From: Kitasatospora herbaricolor
Lineage (GTDB): Bacteria; Actinomycetota; Actinomycetes; Streptomycetales; Streptomycetaceae
Length of the DNA: 64,000 nt
Direction of reading: 5' to 3'
Assembly (NCBI RefSeq): GCF_030813695.1
Contig: NZ_JAUSVA010000002.1
Coordinates: forward strand, 5,580,001-5,644,000
Part shown: positions 46,513 through 54,967 of the stretch, piece by piece
Layout of the letters: each line of letters opens with the position of its first letter
How positions within the stretch are numbered: position 1 is the first letter of the stretch
Position numbers and translations under genes: made by a program
The notes under the pieces: model-generated
Told to the model about the DNA's origin: nothing
Databases searched by the model: none
Seen by the model: only the letters and a program-made list of their open reading frames with translations

Positions 46513-46863
46513 TGCTGCTCTGCTCCGGGTTCGCGGTCGCTGCCGTGGGGCGCGACCGCGGGTTGTGGGGTGCCCGTCCGTCCGTCCGGCGGATGCCACC
46601 GGACCATGGACCGGGACAACGTCCCCTCCGACACCAGCTTCTTTCGTCTTGGCTGATTCTCTCCCGCCGGTCCCGCCCGGCAGTGGTCGGGGGCGGGGGC
46701 GGCTTGTTGCGGCACCACCATACTGGGAAGAACTGAGCGGCGAACTGCTTCGGATAGAACCTGATACGTCCGGTTCCTCCGGTATGAGACTACGGTCGCG
46801 CGGTCCTGACTGCTCGTCGTGAGGATCGTGTACGGACACGCTACCGGTGGGCCCCGCCAGGGC
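46513..46863. other. Intergenic region upstream of the YoaR-like gene
   Basis: 351 bp between two minus-strand genes. On the minus strand TATGGT (46716-46721 complement) is a -10-like hexamer. The 46720-46830 segment is less G+C-rich than coding DNA. No small gene or strong hairpin was found. Confidence 0.45.
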
Positions 46864-47340
46864 TCAGCGACGTGGTCCCGGCACCCCGAGAAAGCCCCCC
46901 GAGCGAGTGGGCAGGGTGGCGCAGATCACCCCGAGGACCGAGCCCCCGAACAGGTAGACGTAGGAGGAGAGGGTCGGCCAGAGCACGTAGTCGCCCTCGG
47001 GGCGCGGCACCATCAGCACCATCAGGGCGAGGAACCAGCCGGCCAGCGGCATGCCCGCGCCGAGCTTGGTCCCGGTCACCCGCAGGCCGCCGTAGAACAC
47101 CGCGCCGGTGGCGGCCAGGGCCAGCAGCAGGCCGGCCGGCGTCCACAAGGTCTGCACGAAGCTTCCGCACAGCGAGACCAGCGCGCCCAGCACGAACAGC
47201 ACGACGTACGCGGTCACCCGGCCGGCCGTCGGCGGCTGGGCCTCGGCCAGCCGCTCGGCCCGGGTGCCGAGCACCCGGGCCGGCAGCGAGGGGCGGCGCG
47301 GGGCGGCGGCGGGGGCCGGGGCCGGGGCGCGCTCGATCAT
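46864..47340 (-). CDS. DUF6113-like small membrane protein
   Basis: 158 residues. A Pro/Ala/Arg-rich N-terminal tail of about 40 residues is followed by four hydrophobic segments (VTAYVVLFVLGALVSLCGSFVQ, GLLLALAATGAVFYGGL, MPLAGWFLALMVLMVP and YVYLFGGSVLGVICATLP). The ATG overlaps the mshB stop by 4 nt, so it is co-translated. A similar small membrane protein follows mshB in other actinobacteria (Rv1171 in M. tuberculosis). Its function is unknown. The linkage hints at the envelope or thiol metabolism. Confidence 0.8.
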   Translation of the reverse strand: MIERAPAPAPAAAPRRPSLPARVLGTRAERLAEAQPPTAGRVTAYVVLFVLGALVSLCGSFVQTLWTPAGLLLALAATGAVFYGGLRVTGTKLGAGMPLAGWFLALMVLMVPRPEGDYVLWPTLSSYVYLFGGSVLGVICATLPTRSGGFLGVPGPRR

Positions 47341-48287
47341 CGGACGGTCTCCTCGGTGACGGGGGCGGTGGAGCCGGCGGCCGCGGCGGGGGCGCCGTCG
47401 GTGCCGGCCCCGGTGTCCAGCCCCGCGAAGAGGTCGGTCTCCGGTCGGCCGGGACCCGCCTCGCCGCGGACCAACTGGTAGTACTCGGCCGCGATCAGCG
47501 GCTGGCCCAGATCGTTGCTCAGCGCGAAGAAGTCCCCCGCCACGGTGATCTGGGTGGCGTGCGCGGCCATCGCCGCGGCCTTCCGGTCGGCGTACCCGAC
47601 GCCGTCCAGCACGGTGGTGACCAGGTCGTCGTCCACCACCCCTGGCACGTCCGCGGGCCGCGCGACACCGGGAAAGGGCGCCTTCGCGGCCGTCTCGGCC
47701 AGGCCGCGCTCCAGCACCGAGCGCGGCATCCGGTTCCAGTACACCTTGGCGATCCGCCAGGCCGGGCCCAGCTCGGGGCGGAACCCCGGGTCGGCGGCCA
47801 GCTCGTAGGCCCGCATCGCCACCCGGTGCGCCTGGATGTGGTCGGGGTGCCCGTACCCGCCGTTCTCGTCGTAGGTCACCAGCACCTGCGGGCGGACCTC
47901 GCGGACCACCGCCACCAGGTGCCCGGCGGCCTCGTCGAGGTCGGCCCGCCAGAAACAGCCGGGGACGTCGTTGTCGGGCACGCCCATCATCCCGGAGTCC
48001 CGGTAGCGCCCGGCGCCGCCGAGGAAGCGGAAATCGGCGACGCCGGCCGCACGCATCGCGTGGGCCAGCTCGCCGATCCGGTACGGGCCGAGCGCGTCGT
48101 CCTGGTCCGCCGTCAGACGGGCCAGCTCGGGCGGGATCACCTCGCCGCCCTCGCCGAGGGTGCAGGTCACCAGGGTGACCAGGGCGCCCTCGGCGGCGTA
48201 GCGCGCCATCGTCGCCCCGTTGCCGATCGACTCGTCGTCGGGGTGGGCGTGCACCAGGAGCAGGCGGCGGCCGGGATTCGCGGTCAT
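47337..48287 (-). CDS. mshB: Mycothiol biosynthesis deacetylase MshB
   Basis: 316 residues. LLLVHAHPDDESIGNGATMA carries the zinc ligands (His15, Asp18) and catalytic Asp of the PIG-L/LmbE deacetylases. CTLGEGGEVIPPELARL and VLVTYDENGGYGHPDHIQAHR give the third ligand. The lengths and motifs are those of MshB, which removes acetate from GlcNAc-inositol to give the GlcN-inositol used for mycothiol. The last 35 residues form an Ala/Pro/Thr tail. It is followed, with 4-nt overlap, by a DUF6113-like gene. Confidence 0.95.
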   Translation of the reverse strand: MTANPGRRLLLVHAHPDDESIGNGATMARYAAEGALVTLVTCTLGEGGEVIPPELARLTADQDDALGPYRIGELAHAMRAAGVADFRFLGGAGRYRDSGMMGVPDNDVPGCFWRADLDEAAGHLVAVVREVRPQVLVTYDENGGYGHPDHIQAHRVAMRAYELAADPGFRPELGPAWRIAKVYWNRMPRSVLERGLAETAAKAPFPGVARPADVPGVVDDDLVTTVLDGVGYADRKAAAMAAHATQITVAGDFFALSNDLGQPLIAAEYYQLVRGEAGPGRPETDLFAGLDTGAGTDGAPAAAAGSTAPVTEETVR

Positions 48288-48304
48288 GGGTGCAGCCTAA
48301 CCAC

Positions 48305-48330
48305 CGCCCGGCCCGGCGCCGGGCCGGGCG
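48305..48330 (-). terminator. Perfect G+C palindrome terminator after the 64-residue membrane protein gene
   Basis: A 26-bp perfect palindrome with 13-bp arms lies 3 bp past the minus-strand stop codon at 48334. It also separates this gene from mshB. Confidence 0.8.
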
Positions 48331-48333
48331 CGG

Positions 48334-48528
48334 TCAGAGCTTCAGGCCGTTGATCATCCCGGCGAGATTGCTGGTGACCTCACTGATCGAGGGAGCGATC
48401 GAACTGGACGCCAGGTAGAAGCCGAGCAGTGCGCAGATGATCGCGTGCGCCAGCTTCAGATTGGACCGGCGGATCAGCACCACCACGATGACCAGCATCA
48501 GCATGACGGCGGAGATGGACAAAGCCAT
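48334..48528 (-). CDS. Small conserved membrane protein (64 aa)
   Basis: MALSISAVMLMLVIVVVLIRRSNLKLAHAIICALLGFYLASSSIAPSISEV...: two hydrophobic segments (about 4-20 and 28-45) split by RRSNLKLAH. Proteins of this size with SNLKLxHAIVCALLGFYLASxxxAP are common in streptomycetes, often linked to phage-like or conjugative genes and sometimes in the core. No function is known. It is transcribed on its own, upstream of mshB, with a palindromic terminator. Confidence 0.72.
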   Translation of the reverse strand: MALSISAVMLMLVIVVVLIRRSNLKLAHAIICALLGFYLASSSIAPSISEVTSNLAGMINGLKL

Positions 48529-48845
48529 GACGGCTCACACCCCTTCTCGGGTGCGCCACGCCTGGGGGAGGGTGGCGGTCGGGACCGTGCGGGACAAGCG
48601 GTTCGGGTGGGCCGGGCCCGGGACGGGGCCTGACGATCACTCGATGGATCAAGTCATACCCGACGGGTGAGCACCGCGTTACGTACCGTGAGGCGGCATC
48701 ACCCGGGGCACAGGGGCGTCAGTGGGGCGCATGGGCCGGTGGGAAGGGGTGCGGGCACCCTCCGGGCCTTCTTCGCGGGGATGCTCCGAACGAGTGATCG
48801 CAATGAGCCGGGCGGCGGCGCCGGAAGGTCGTAGGGTCTGGTGCC
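48529..48845. other. Divergent promoter region (64-aa protein / S9 peptidase)
   Basis: 317 bp. GAGAAGGGG lies before the minus-strand start. On the plus strand TAGGGT (48832-48837) ends 8 nt before ATG 48846. The middle contains nothing recognisable. Confidence 0.5.
48832..48837 (+). promoter_or_regulatory. -10 element TAGGGT, leaderless start of S9 peptidase gene
   Basis: TAGGGT followed by CTGGTGCC and then ATG, with no ribosome-binding site. This fits a leaderless transcript. Confidence 0.5.
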
Positions 48846-50999
48846 ATGACCTCCGATACCCCTGCGGACACCTTCCCCCGGCAGTACGCGCGGACCCTGC
48901 GCTACACCGTCGGAGCCCCCCGGTCCTTCACCGTCGCACCCGACGGCTCCAGGGTCGTCTTCCTGCGCTCCCGGTCGGGCAGCGACCGGGCGAACCTGCT
49001 CTGGACCCTCGACACCGCCACCGGCCGGGAGCAGATCGCCGCCGACCCCGTCGCCCTGCTCGGCGGCGGCGAGGAGGACCTCTCCCCGGCCGAGCGGGCC
49101 CGCCGCGAGCGCAGCCGCGAAGGCTCCGCCGGCATCGTCGGCTACGCCCTGGACGGCGCCGGCCGGCTCGCCGCCTTCGCCCTCTCCGGACGGCTGTTCG
49201 TCACCGATCTCACCACCGGCAGCGCCCGCGAGCTGCCCGCCGAGGGCCCGCTGCTCGACCCCCGGCCCTCGCCCGACGGCGCCTACGTCGCGTACGCCAC
49301 CACCGCCGGCGAGCTGCGGCTGACCCGGACGGACGGCAGTGCCGACTGGGCCTTCGCCCAGCCGGACGGCCCCGGCCTGACCTGGGGTCAGGCCGAGTTC
49401 ATCGCCCAGGAGGAGATGAGCCGCGACCGCGGTCACTGGTGGTCGCCGGACAGCGACCGGCTGCTGGTCGAGCGGGCCGACGACGCCCCCGTGGCCCGCT
49501 GGTGGATCGCCGACCCGGCCAACCCCGGCAGCGCACCGGCCGAGATCGCCTACCCGGCCGCCGGCACGGACAACGCCGAGGTCGGCCTCTGGGTGCTCGG
49601 CCTCGACGGCACCCGGGTCGAGGTCGACTGGGACCAGGAGGCCTTCCCCTACCTGGCGCGGGTGCACTGGTCGGCCGGCGGGCCCCCGCTGCTCCTCGTC
49701 CAGGCGCGGGACCAGCGCAGCCAGCAGATCCTCGGCGTCGACGTCGAGACCGGCGCCACCACCGTGCTGCACGCCGAGCAGGACGAGGCCTGGCTGGAGG
49801 CGTTCGGCGGCGTACCGGCCTGGACACCGGACGGGAAGCTGGTCCGGATCAGCGACGAGGGCGGCGCCCGGGCACTGGTGGTCGGCGACCACGCCGTCAC
49901 CGGGGCCGACCTGCACGTCCGCTCGGTCCTCGCGATCACCGACGAGGAGGTGTTCTTCACCGCCTCCGGCGGCGCCGCCGAGACCGACCCCGAGCCCGGC
50001 TGGGTCGCGGTGGGCCGGATCTCGCAGGACGGCAAGCGGCTCTCCTGGGAGTCGGCCAACGGCGAGCCGTTCACCTCCGTCACCACCGCGGTGCACGCCG
50101 CCGGCGTCACCGTCCGCTCCACCGCCGAGCACGGCCGCCCCGGCGCCGTCGTCCAGGTCGGCCGCGACCTGCCCGAGGGCGTCGTGGTCGACGAGATCGC
50201 CGTCATCGACTCGTACGCGGAGACCCCGGTGATCACCGCCCGCCCGGTCTTCCGCTTCGCGGGCGAGCGGCGGATCCCCGCCGCCGTCTTCCTGCCCACC
50301 GGCTACGACCGCGAGCGGGACGGCCTGCTGCCCGTCCTGATGGACCCGTACGGCGGCCCGCACGGGCAGCGCGTCGTCCAGGCCCACAACCCGCACCTGA
50401 ACTCGCAGTGGTTCGCCGACCAGGGCTTCGCCGTGATCGTCGCCGACGGGCGCGGCACCCCCGGGCGCAGCCCCGAGTGGGAGAAGTCGATCGCCTTCGA
50501 CTTCGCCGGCGCCACCCTGGACGACCAGGCCGACGCCCTGGCGGCGCTCGCCGAGGAGTTCCCGCTGGACCTCGGCCGGGTCGCGATCCGGGGCTGGTCC
50601 TACGGCGGCTACCTCGCGGCGCTCGCCGTGCTGCGCCGCCCGGACGTCTTCCACGCGGCCGTCGCCGGAGCCCCCGTCACCGACTGGGAGCTCTACGACA
50701 CCCACTACACCGAGCGCTACCTCGGCCACCCCGCCGAGCGCCCCGAGGTGTACGCGGCCAACTCGCTGACCGGCTACGCGGCCGGCCTGGAGCGGCCGCT
50801 GATGATCATCCACGGGCTGGCGGACGACAACGTGGTGGCCGCGCACACCCTGCGGCTCTCCTCCGCGCTGCTCGCGGCCGGCCGCCCGCACACCGTCCTG
50901 CCGCTCTCCGGGGTCACCCACATGACCCCGCAGGAGGAGGTCGCGGAGAACCTGCTGCTGCTCCAGGTCGACTTCATCCGGCGCGCGCTGGCGGGCTGA
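48846..50999 (+). CDS. S9 family prolyl oligopeptidase / dipeptidyl peptidase IV-like
   Basis: 717 residues without a signal peptide. The N-terminal 440 residues form a beta-propeller like DPP IV (VAPDGSRVVFLRSRSG, repeated blade-like segments). The alpha/beta hydrolase domain begins FLPTGYDRERDGLLPVLMDPYGGPHGQRV. The catalytic triad is readable: Ser585 in GWSYGGY, Asp660 in HGLADDNV and His692 in GVTHMTP. It should cleave short peptides, typically after proline, in the cytoplasm. It may process peptides brought in by the neighbouring importers, although it is not in their operons. A 16-bp-arm palindrome terminates it. Confidence 0.92.
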   Translation: MTSDTPADTFPRQYARTLRYTVGAPRSFTVAPDGSRVVFLRSRSGSDRANLLWTLDTATGREQIAADPVALLGGGEEDLSPAERARRERSREGSAGIVGYALDGAGRLAAFALSGRLFVTDLTTGSARELPAEGPLLDPRPSPDGAYVAYATTAGELRLTRTDGSADWAFAQPDGPGLTWGQAEFIAQEEMSRDRGHWWSPDSDRLLVERADDAPVARWWIADPANPGSAPAEIAYPAAGTDNAEVGLWVLGLDGTRVEVDWDQEAFPYLARVHWSAGGPPLLLVQARDQRSQQILGVDVETGATTVLHAEQDEAWLEAFGGVPAWTPDGKLVRISDEGGARALVVGDHAVTGADLHVRSVLAITDEEVFFTASGGAAETDPEPGWVAVGRISQDGKRLSWESANGEPFTSVTTAVHAAGVTVRSTAEHGRPGAVVQVGRDLPEGVVVDEIAVIDSYAETPVITARPVFRFAGERRIPAAVFLPTGYDRERDGLLPVLMDPYGGPHGQRVVQAHNPHLNSQWFADQGFAVIVADGRGTPGRSPEWEKSIAFDFAGATLDDQADALAALAEEFPLDLGRVAIRGWSYGGYLAALAVLRRPDVFHAAVAGAPVTDWELYDTHYTERYLGHPAERPEVYAANSLTGYAAGLERPLMIIHGLADDNVVAAHTLRLSSALLAAGRPHTVLPLSGVTHMTPQEEVAENLLLLQVDFIRRALAG

Positions 51000-51007
51000 C
51001 CCGGTCG

Positions 51008-51039
51008 TGGCGGGCGGTGCCGGCCGGCACCGCCCGCCA
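51008..51039 (+). terminator. Terminator after S9 peptidase gene
   Basis: A perfect 32-bp palindrome with 16-bp arms, 8 bp after the stop codon. Confidence 0.85.
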
Positions 51040-51048
51040 TCACCGGCC

Positions 51049-51062
51049 ATGACATCCGTCAT
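51049..51062. promoter_or_regulatory. Palindrome ATGAC-ATCC-GTCAT, candidate operator of the ABC/two-component operon
   Basis: Perfect 5-bp arms around a 4-bp centre, about 100 bp upstream of the ATP-binding gene and between a terminator and the operon start. Response regulators of the NarL/DesR type bind such short palindromes. Regulation by the operon's own regulator is an inference. A near copy with one extra base (GTGACAATCCGTCAT) occurs at 18538-18552 before peptide cluster 1. Confidence 0.5.
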
Positions 51063-51162
51063 GCCGAGGACACGACGGCGCACACTGCCGCCGCACACCC
51101 CCTGAGCGGGACTCTTACCGGTGTCGGGCCGAGGGGCGGCCCGCCAGGAGAGGACCGGACGG

Positions 51163-52155
51163 ATGAGCAGCGGGACGGAACTGAACGGGGGCGGTGAGGT
51201 CGCCGCCTTCCGGCAGGTCAGCAAGAGCTACGGCCGGGTCAAGGCGGTGAACGGCCTCGACCTGGTGCTGCGCCCCGGCGAGACGGTGGCGCTGCTCGGC
51301 CCGAACGGGGCCGGCAAGTCCAGCAGCCTCGACCTGCTGCTCGGCCTGCGCGAGCCCGACCGGGGCAGCGTCTCGCTCTTCGGCGGCACGCCGCGGGCGG
51401 CCGTGCAGGCCGGCCGGGTCGGCGCGATGCTGCAGAGCGGCGGCCTGATGGGCGACGTCAAGGTGCGCGAGCTGGTGAAGTTCGCCTGCGCCGTCCACCC
51501 GCGCGGGCGGGGCGTCGACGAGGTGCTGCGCGACGCCGGGATCACCGAGATCGCCGAGCGCAAGGTCGACAAGCTCTCCGGCGGCCAGGAACAGCGGGTG
51601 CGCTTCGCCCTCGCCGTCGCCGGCGCCGCCGACCTGATCGTGCTGGACGAGCCCACCACCGGCCTGGACGTCTCCGTCCGGCAGGCCTTCTGGGCCGGCA
51701 TGCGGGCCCAGGCCGACGCCGGGCGGACGGTGCTCTTCGCCACCCACTACCTGGAGGAGGCGGACTCGGTCGCCGACCGGGTGCTGGTGCTGCACCGGGG
51801 GCGGCTGATCGCCGACGGCACCTCCGCCGAGATCAAGGCCAGGGCGGGCGCCCGCCGGATCACCTTCGAGCTGCACAGCGCCGACGGCGCCCGCGACGTG
51901 GACGAGCAGGTGCTGCGCGCGCTGCCGGGCGTCGTCGCGCTGGACGTCACCGCCCGGGTCGAGGGCGTCCGGACGGTCCGGATCCGCAGCACCGACGCCG
52001 ACGCGGACGTCGCCGGCCTCTACCGGGCAGGCCTGTTCCCGCGCGGACTGGAGGTCACCGGACTGGGGCTGGAGCAGGCCTTCCTGACCATCACCGGGGC
52101 TCAGGACACCGAGGACGCCGAGGGCGCCGAGACCGTGAAGGAGAGCGTGCGATGA
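51163..52155 (+). CDS. ABC exporter ATP-binding protein (DrrA/YvfR-type)
   Basis: 330 residues from ATG 51163, preceded by AGGAGAGGA. GTG 51121 is in frame but has no ribosome-binding site. Walker A GPNGAGKSS, Q-loop LQSGGLMGDV, signature LSGGQEQRVRFAL, Walker B LIVLDEPTTGLD, switch FATHYLEEAD. A C-terminal regulatory domain of about 90 residues ends in an acidic tail. The family drives ABC-2 exporters for drugs, lipids or peptides. Its last 4 nt overlap the permease start (ATGA). First gene of a four-gene operon. Confidence 0.94.
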   Translation: MSSGTELNGGGEVAAFRQVSKSYGRVKAVNGLDLVLRPGETVALLGPNGAGKSSSLDLLLGLREPDRGSVSLFGGTPRAAVQAGRVGAMLQSGGLMGDVKVRELVKFACAVHPRGRGVDEVLRDAGITEIAERKVDKLSGGQEQRVRFALAVAGAADLIVLDEPTTGLDVSVRQAFWAGMRAQADAGRTVLFATHYLEEADSVADRVLVLHRGRLIADGTSAEIKARAGARRITFELHSADGARDVDEQVLRALPGVVALDVTARVEGVRTVRIRSTDADADVAGLYRAGLFPRGLEVTGLGLEQAFLTITGAQDTEDAEGAETVKESVR

Positions 52156-52874
52156 CCACCCTGATCCAGCTGGAGATCCTGCGCACGCTGCGCAACAAGC
52201 GGTACCTGATGTTCACGGTGCTCTACCCGGCCCTGCTGTACGTCTTCTTCATCAACGCCTACAGCGGCGGCGAGGTCGCCGGGGGCGTTCCCGCCAAGTC
52301 GTACTTCATGGTGTCCATGGCCACCTTCGGCGCCGTCGGCGCGGTGCTCACCGGCAGCGCCCAGCGGATCTCGCTGGAGCGCAAGAGCGGCTGGACCAGG
52401 CAGTTGCGGCTGACCGCGCTGCCCGGGCGGGCGTACACCGTGGGCAAGATCGCCGCCTGCGCGGTCACCACCCTGCCCGCCATCGCGGTGGTGTTCGCGA
52501 TCGGCGCCGTCGAGGGCGTCCGGCTGGGCGCCGCGCAGTGGCTCGGGCTCGGCCTGGCGCTGTGGCTGGGCAGCTTCGTCTTCGCCGCCCTCGGCGTGGC
52601 CCTCGGTTACGCCGCCCAGCCCGACGCGGTGCAGCCGATGGTGATGATCGTCTACATGCTGATGGCGCTGTTCGGCGGCACCTGGTTCCCGGTGAGCGAC
52701 TCGCTGAAGGCCTTCGCCCGGTTCAACCCGGTCTACCTGTACAACCAGTCGGCCTCCTTCACCCGGCCCGGGCACACCCTGGACACGGTCGCGGTGGCCG
52801 GACTGGCGGGCTTCCTCGCGCTGTTCGTGGCGGCGGCGGCCTACCTGTACCGCCAGGACACCAAGCAGGCATGA
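52152..52874 (+). CDS. ABC-2 type permease
   Basis: 240 residues with six hydrophobic segments (LMFTVLYPALLYVFFINAY, YFMVSMATFGAVGAVLTG, ACAVTTLPAIAVVFAIGAV, WLGLGLALWLGSFVFAALGVALGY, MVMIVYMLMALFGGTWFP, VAVAGLAGFLALFVAAAAYLY). The FPVSDSLKAFARFNPVYLYNQ loop is typical of ABC-2 membrane subunits. A dimer with the preceding ATPase would export an unknown substrate. It overlaps both neighbours by 4 nt. Confidence 0.93.
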   Translation: MTTLIQLEILRTLRNKRYLMFTVLYPALLYVFFINAYSGGEVAGGVPAKSYFMVSMATFGAVGAVLTGSAQRISLERKSGWTRQLRLTALPGRAYTVGKIAACAVTTLPAIAVVFAIGAVEGVRLGAAQWLGLGLALWLGSFVFAALGVALGYAAQPDAVQPMVMIVYMLMALFGGTWFPVSDSLKAFARFNPVYLYNQSASFTRPGHTLDTVAVAGLAGFLALFVAAAAYLYRQDTKQA

Positions 52875-54130
52875 TGTCGGCCATGTCCACCTCGCTCCCG
52901 GCCCGCCACCCCGACGACCACGGGGAGGGGGGCCAGGAGCACGCGCCCTACGTCAACTTCCCCGGCGCCGCCGTGCAGAACCGGCGCCAACTCCTGGTCA
53001 AGCTGGCCTGGATGTCGCTCTGGATGATCTACCTGGTCTACCCGGTCAAGGACCTGACCGGCGGCACGCACGGTACGGCGGCCACCGTCGTGGGCTGGGC
53101 GGCGCTCGCGGTCTTCCTGGGCGCCTACCTCTCGCTGGTGGCCCTCCGCTCGACCAAGCCGGCCGACTGGCACGGCAAGTACTCCTTCGTCGCGTTGATG
53201 CTGGTGCTGGCCGTGGCCACCTCCTTCGGGCTCGGCGAGGCCTGGCTGACGCTGTTCACCTACGCCTCGGTCTGCGTGGCGATCGTGCTGCCGCCGCGGC
53301 TCGGCCTGCGCGGGGTCGGCGTCACCACCGCGCTGGCCCTCGCCGTCGCCCTGCTCGTCCGCGCCGACCCGGACACCCTGGCCGCGATCATCCTGCCGTG
53401 CTTCCTCGGCGGCCTCGCGATGACCGGCCTGCAGCGGTTGATCGCCACCATGCAGGAGCTGCGCGAGGCCCGGGCGGCCGTCGCGCACCTGGCCGCCTCG
53501 GAGGAACGGCTGCGCCTGGCCCGGGACCTGCACGACCTGCTGGGCCACTCGCTGTCGCTGATCACGCTCAAGAGCGAGCTGGCCGGCCGTTTCCTGGACC
53601 AGGACAAGCAGGAGGCGGCGCGGGCGCAGGTGGCCGACATCGAATCGGTGGCCCGGCAGTCCCTGGTGGACGTCCGGGAGGCGGTCAGCGGCTTCCGCCG
53701 GCCCACCCTGCCGGTCGAACTCGCCGCGGCCCGGACGGCGTTGGCGGCCGCCCAGGTCACTCTGGAGGCCGCCCCCTCGGTGCTCGACGGCTGGCCCGGC
53801 CTCGGCCCGGACGAGTCCGGGGTGCTGGCCTGGGCCCTGCGGGAGGCCGTCACCAACGTGGTGCGGCACGGCGAGGGCGCCACGCTCTGCACGGTCGGCG
53901 CCGACCGGACCTGGGAGGGCGACGGCGAGCGCTACGCCGTCCTGGAGATCACCGACAACGGTCCCGGGCCCGGCAAGTCCGGCCCGGGGAACGGCCTTTC
54001 CGGCCTGGAGGAGCGGCTCACGCTGGTCGGCGGCCGGCTGGAGACCGGCCCGGGGGCGCGCGGGCGGGGCTTCCGGCTGCGGGCGCTGGTGCCGCTGCGG
54101 ACGGTCTCCGAGCCCTCGCCGCCGGCCTGA
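52871..54130 (+). CDS. DesK-like sensor histidine kinase
   Basis: 419 residues from ATG 52871 (ATG 52874 and 52883 are alternatives). A cytoplasmic tail, four or five membrane helices between about 45 and 185, then a coiled linker (LREARAAVAHLAASEERLRLARDLH). HisKA_3 with phospho-acceptor His221 in DLHDLLGHSLSLI, and a HATPase_c domain with REAVTNVVRHG (N box) and ITDNGPGPG / NGLSGLEERL (G boxes). Such kinases, DesK in Bacillus being the model, sense membrane state through their helices. It probably controls the adjacent exporter. Confidence 0.94.
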   Translation: MMSAMSTSLPARHPDDHGEGGQEHAPYVNFPGAAVQNRRQLLVKLAWMSLWMIYLVYPVKDLTGGTHGTAATVVGWAALAVFLGAYLSLVALRSTKPADWHGKYSFVALMLVLAVATSFGLGEAWLTLFTYASVCVAIVLPPRLGLRGVGVTTALALAVALLVRADPDTLAAIILPCFLGGLAMTGLQRLIATMQELREARAAVAHLAASEERLRLARDLHDLLGHSLSLITLKSELAGRFLDQDKQEAARAQVADIESVARQSLVDVREAVSGFRRPTLPVELAAARTALAAAQVTLEAAPSVLDGWPGLGPDESGVLAWALREAVTNVVRHGEGATLCTVGADRTWEGDGERYAVLEITDNGPGPGKSGPGNGLSGLEERLTLVGGRLETGPGARGRGFRLRALVPLRTVSEPSPPA

Positions 54131-54193
54131 GGGGCCGCGGGCTCGAGAGACCGCCGGCCGCGGCTCGCCCGCGGCGGCCGGCACCGGCCGGTC

Positions 54194-54199
54194 TAAGGT
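54194..54199 (+). promoter_or_regulatory. -10 element TAAGGT before the response regulator
   Basis: TAAGGT ends 6 nt before ATG 54206, within a 75-bp gap. This implies an extra leaderless promoter for the regulator inside the operon. Confidence 0.45.
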
Positions 54200-54205
54200 C
54201 GTCGC

Positions 54206-54838
54206 ATGAGTGAGAATCAGACCGGCGGGCAGTCCGTGCGCGTGCTCCTCGCCGAGGACCAGGGGATGGTCCGGGAGGCGCTGGCCGCACTGCTCGGGCT
54301 GGAGGGGGACATCGACGTCGTCGCGCAGGTCGCGCGCGGGGACGAGGTGGTGGACGCGGCGGTCGCGCACGAGGTGCAGGTCGCCGTGCTGGACATCGAG
54401 ATGCCGGGCATGACGGGGATCGAGGCCGCGGCCCTGCTGCGGTCCCGGCGCCCGCAGACGAAGATCGTGATCGCCACCACCTTCGGCCGCCCGGGCTACC
54501 TGCGCCGCGCGATGGAGGCCGGCGCCGACGCCTTCCTGGTGAAGGACGCCCCGGCCTCCGAACTCGCCGAGGCGATCCGCCGGGTGCTGCGCGGAGAGCG
54601 GGTGATCGACCCGGCACTGGCCGCGGCCGCCCTGGCGGAGGGCGCCAACCCGCTCACCGCCCGGGAACGCGACGTCCTCGCCGCCGCCGCGGACGGCGCG
54701 GTGAACGCCGAGATCGCCGGCCGCCTGCACCTGTCGGAGGGGACGGTCCGCAACTACCTCTCGATGGCGATCCAGAAGACCGACGCCCGCAACCGGGCGG
54801 AAGCCGTCCGGATCGCCCGGGAGAAGGGCTGGCTCTGA
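54206..54838 (+). CDS. NarL/DesR-type response regulator
   Basis: 210 residues. Receiver domain: acidic pocket VLLAEDQGM, phosphorylation site Asp63 in VLDIEMPGM, TTF (Thr switch) and conserved Lys in LVKDAPA. The C-terminal LuxR-type helix-turn-helix is NPLTARERDVLAAAADGAVNAEIAGRLHLSEGTVRNYLSMAIQKT. It is the partner of the preceding kinase and most likely controls the ABC-2 operon, plausibly by binding the palindrome at 51049. Followed by a G+C-rich repeat region. Confidence 0.95.
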   Translation: MSENQTGGQSVRVLLAEDQGMVREALAALLGLEGDIDVVAQVARGDEVVDAAVAHEVQVAVLDIEMPGMTGIEAAALLRSRRPQTKIVIATTFGRPGYLRRAMEAGADAFLVKDAPASELAEAIRRVLRGERVIDPALAAAALAEGANPLTARERDVLAAAADGAVNAEIAGRLHLSEGTVRNYLSMAIQKTDARNRAEAVRIAREKGWL

Positions 54839-54871
54839 CCCCACCCGGGCCGACCGGCCCGACCCGCAAAC

Positions 54872-54966
54872 GGTGACCTGCGGGAGGCCGGCCCCGCGTA
54901 CGGGTCACCCGGCAGTTCGTCGACCGGCGGGAGGGCACGGCCGCGAGCGCCCCGGAGGCGAGGGAG
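54872..54966. repeat. Convergent intergenic repeat, copy 1
   Basis: This stretch includes GGTGACC ... GGGTCACC arms and a nearly 90-bp sequence found again at 63004-63090. The best-conserved core is CCCCGCGTAC followed by GGTCACCCGGCAG (about 54892-54914). Both copies lie between the ends of convergent genes, where a two-way terminator would be useful. Confidence 0.65.
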
Positions 54967-54967
54967 C

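Noticed and set aside
46513..46839. Extending the YoaR-like protein upstream to an ATG at 46839
   Set aside because: The extra 109 residues have irregular codon bias and no ribosome-binding site, and they cover what looks like promoter DNA.
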